Shown here: one piece after another, positions 63,813-64,000 of the stretch
How positions within the stretch are numbered: the first letter of the stretch is position 1
How the letters are laid out: every line of letters starts with the position of its first letter
NCBI RefSeq assembly: GCF_000011485.1
Contig: NC_005071.1
Coordinates: forward strand, 620,001-684,000
Length of the DNA stretch: 64,000 nt
Reading direction: 5' to 3'
Origin: Prochlorococcus marinus str. MIT 9313
GTDB taxonomy: Bacteria > Cyanobacteriota > Cyanobacteriia > PCC-6307 > Cyanobiaceae
The notes under the pieces: generated by a model
Told to the model about the DNA's origin: nothing
Database searches by the model: none
What the model saw: the letters and a program-made list of their open reading frames with translations, nothing else
Program-made: the position numbers and the translations under genes

Positions 63813-64000
63813 TTTTGCTGATAAACATTAAAGTATAGCTTTTTTGTTTTCATCTATTATTCATAATAATAACTCTCTTTTGTCTGGTCAGGTTAAATAA
63901 AAGCTTATATAGCTTTGCTGAATAGCAACTATCCAATAGCTTTAACGACAACATCAGCCTGCCTTATTAGCACCTCTATCCTTAAAAGTCTCAAACATTT

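Overview
The window looks like a chromosomal segment of a marine picocyanobacterium, most likely a low-light Prochlorococcus of the MIT9313/MIT9303 type or a close marine Synechococcus. The grounds are cyanobacterial photosynthesis genes (chlP, psb28, pcyA, a GUN4-domain gene), the order glpX-hemA-glgC divergent from rpe, picocyanobacterial families of unknown function (a DUF3104-type protein, a Nif11-type peptide), and roughly even base composition in core genes with long AT-rich gaps between some of them. The species assignment is inference; no marker gene settles it. No rRNA, tRNA, CRISPR array, transposase or integrase was seen.

Layout. 1-3465 (minus): glgC (cut by the window edge), hemA, glpX; 3678: rpe (plus). 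4447-10942 (minus): ccsA, an LptF/G-type permease, lptB, an LptA-like protein, a DUF309 protein, typA, and a VanY-type peptidase. 11052-17253: chlP (plus), glyS (minus), sir (plus), VanX-type peptidase (minus). 17572-24811 (minus): recG with an unknown gene, tsf, rpsB, a glycosyltransferase, a 51-residue basic protein, then devA. 24122-27668 (minus) is pcyA-devB-devC-devA. 27772-31610 holds a pair of M16 peptidase genes, sipA-like, bioY and lspA. 32176-36994 holds a DUF697 GTPase, a PLP decarboxylase with a small membrane protein, tadA and an alanine/serine-glyoxylate aminotransferase. 37545: glnA behind a well-formed NtcA promoter. 39832-43426 (minus): two AI-2E family permeases, psb28, mnmH; then a GUN4-domain gene and an RsbW-like kinase (plus).

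From about 44.7 kb the texture changes: long AT-rich gaps, small lineage-specific genes, an orphan Nif11-type peptide, and a LexA-type palindrome in a 1.2-kb gap. 49748-55910 returns to core genes (secF, secD, pdhB, ispE, ksgA and two small membrane proteins). 55.9-60.2 kb is accessory: a broken outer-membrane beta-barrel gene, gdhA bracketed by two copies of a 61-bp sequence that is the 3' end of yraN, and an EamA permease. The last part has a lumenal pentapeptide-repeat protein, a conserved unknown, a rhodanese and a DoxX-like protein, separated by long gaps.

Functional threads are nitrogen assimilation (glnA under NtcA, gdhA as an apparent addition), carbon storage and Calvin-cycle enzymes with tetrapyrrole entry (glgC, glpX, rpe, hemA), tetrapyrrole and bilin metabolism (hemA, chlP, pcyA, GUN4), and envelope biogenesis and export (Lpt genes, SecDF, DevBCA, two M15 peptidases, lspA). 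The most notable structural finding is the gdhA cassette: one repeat copy still forms the end of yraN and the other abuts what looks like the original yraN terminator, so the locus reads as an insertion into the yraN 3' end.
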